A stretch of 64,000 nt of DNA from a bacterium HR28 (GTDB taxonomy: Bacteria; Chloroflexota; Chloroflexia; Thermomicrobiales; Thermomicrobiaceae): NCBI GenBank assembly GCA_002898255.1, contig BEIE01000003.1, forward strand, positions 1-64,000, given 5' to 3'. Below the pieces are notes generated by a model that saw nothing but the letters and a program-made list of their open reading frames with translations, was not told the origin of the DNA and made no database searches. A program made the translations under genes and the position numbers. This document shows, piece by piece, positions 62,933 to 64,000 of the stretch. How positions within the stretch are numbered: the first letter of the stretch is position 1; every line of letters starts with the position of its first letter.

Positions 62933-64000
62933 GTGCAGACAACAAATGTTAACGAGAACCGGGCACGGCCACCGGCACCGCAAGGGCCCTGGATTCTGAT
63001 CTCGCTGGCGCTCTTCCTCGCCGGACTTTTGATCGGGCAGGCATGGCGGGAACCACTGGCTCCGGCAACAACTGCTGCCGAGGTGCCGACGCCCGTCGCG
63101 ATCTTCAGCGAGGCCTGGACGCTACTCCATGAGCACTATGTCGATCCGGCAGCGCTTGATGATAAGCGTCTTCTGGCTGGCGCGCTGCGAGGGCTTGCCG
63201 ATGCAGTAGGGGACAATGGTCATACACGGTATCTCACTCCGGAGGAGCTTGCGCAACACAGCGAGCAGCTTGCTGGCGAATATGCTGGGGTCGGCATCGA
63301 GATCGAAGAGCGGGACGGGCTCATCATCGTCCGTGATGTCTTTGAAGGGTCACCTGCGCAGCGGGCCGGTATTGCGGTCGGCGATGTCCTCGTTGCTGTG
63401 GACGGACTCCCGGTCCAAGAGCTTGGTCTCGATGGTGTGGTGCAGCATGTGCGAGGGCAAGAAGGAACACCGGTGACACTGACACTCGAACGGCCGAGCG
63501 AAAGTGTGACGTTCGAAGTCACCCTCGTGCGTGCCAAGATTCGGGCGCCGTTGGTACGCTGGGCGCTTCTCCCGGAACAGGTTGGCTTCGTACGGATCAG
63601 TTCGTTCTCTAGCGGCGCGACGGATGAAGCGCGTGCGGCGCTTGAGCGACTTGAGCAGGTCGGTGTGCGTGCCCTCATCCTTGATCTCCGAGGGAATCCT
63701 GGGGGACTGGTGGATGAGGCGGTCAACGTGAGCGGACTGTTCTTGCCGCCAGATACGGTTGTCTTTCGATCACGTGATCGGACCGGTAATGAGACGACTT
63801 ACCGGACGAAGCCGGACAGCCAGCCAACGATGCTCCCGCTCGTTGTCCTCGTGGACCGCGACTCTGCCTCAGCAGCGGAGATTGTCGCCGGAGCGCTCCA
63901 GGACTATGGTCGTGCCCGCATTGTCGGTGAACGCACGTTTGGCACAGGGACGGTGCTCATTGAATTCCGGTTGCAGGATGGTTCCGCACTCCTCATCGGT
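62933..64000 (+). CDS. S41 C-terminal processing peptidase family, 3' truncated, variant active site
   Basis: The gene runs off the right edge with 356 codons seen. After a membrane segment (WILISLALFLAGLLIGQAW) the N-terminal helical part is followed by a PDZ domain (GVGIEIEERDGLIIVRDVFE, AQRAGIAVGDVLVAVDG). The S41 domain follows with DLRGNPGGLVDEAV and the Ser motif RDSASAAEIVAGALQ. Where CtpA/Prc enzymes have the catalytic Lys and Gln in FGKGxVQ, this protein has FGTGTVLIEF. The second catalytic Lys and the Gln are absent from that motif. GTG 62933 has GGAGG seven bases upstream. Confidence 0.85.
   Translation, partial: MQTTNVNENRARPPAPQGPWILISLALFLAGLLIGQAWREPLAPATTAAEVPTPVAIFSEAWTLLHEHYVDPAALDDKRLLAGALRGLADAVGDNGHTRYLTPEELAQHSEQLAGEYAGVGIEIEERDGLIIVRDVFEGSPAQRAGIAVGDVLVAVDGLPVQELGLDGVVQHVRGQEGTPVTLTLERPSESVTFEVTLVRAKIRAPLVRWALLPEQVGFVRISSFSSGATDEARAALERLEQVGVRALILDLRGNPGGLVDEAVNVSGLFLPPDTVVFRSRDRTGNETTYRTKPDSQPTMLPLVVLVDRDSASAAEIVAGALQDYGRARIVGERTFGTGTVLIEFRLQDGSALLIG

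Overview
The window reads as a chromosomal segment of a thermophilic Chloroflexota bacterium, most likely a Thermomicrobia relative. This is inferred from gene content and protein style, not from a marker gene. Supporting signs are a complete alternative complex III (ACIII) cluster, an NDMA-type alcohol dehydrogenase, three F420/LLM-type oxidoreductases, an hspR-clpB pair, a three-gene transhydrogenase, high GC content and frequent GTG starts. No rRNA, tRNA, CRISPR array, insertion sequence, prophage or plasmid gene was seen, so this looks like ordinary core chromosome.

Layout. At 1-114 lies the first part of a probable aminomethyltransferase-family gene on the minus strand, preceded by a structured leader and a promoter. 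From 428 to 7817 a tight plus-strand run carries a Zn-ribbon protein, uvrC, a YrdC/Sua5 tRNA-modification gene, an MGDG-synthase-like glycosyltransferase, a membrane protein, a small coiled-coil protein, rarA and RNase PH. hisC-hisB lie on the minus strand at 7823-9540, divergent from a D,D-carboxypeptidase, rluB-like, cmk, plsC and GNAT run (9610-13574). A DUF362 gene and a second D,D-carboxypeptidase with an intracellular tail follow. Next come hspR-clpB (16528-19552), two small membrane proteins, a MetE-C-like methyltransferase and an alcohol dehydrogenase. The DAHP synthase gene aroF sits at 23649-24671 behind a leader peptide and attenuator.

From 24673 to 38007 the window holds a degenerate kinase-like gene, a glycosyltransferase, a DUF429 gene broken by an in-frame amber codon, a CitE-like lyase, rex, nadE, recN, ybaB and three tandem LLM oxidoreductases. 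A phytoene-desaturase-like flavoprotein follows. The ACIII operon (40121-48097, minus strand) encodes an alternative quinol:electron-acceptor oxidoreductase. The rest holds a winged-helix protein, an LPG-synthase/flippase-like membrane protein, a secreted SH3/double-psi-barrel protein, split transketolase plus rpiA, a LysM/C39 surface protein, a CopD-like protein, pntAa-pntAb-pntB, a small AhpD-like protein and the start of an S41 peptidase.

Functional themes are DNA repair and replication restart (uvrC, rarA, recN), NAD(P) metabolism and redox sensing (nadE, rex, pnt), respiration (ACIII), the pentose phosphate pathway (tkt, rpiA) and envelope biogenesis. The strongest new observation is a compact, nearly leaderless aromatic-amino-acid attenuator ahead of aroF. 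It has a consensus promoter, a 30-residue leader peptide with a W-F-x-Y-Y-F cluster, a 16-bp long-range helix and an intrinsic terminator. Secondary observations are hairpins that contain the stop codon of the adjacent gene, a nonsense-interrupted DUF429 gene, an S41 protease without the usual catalytic Lys/Gln motif, and palindromes placed on several promoters.
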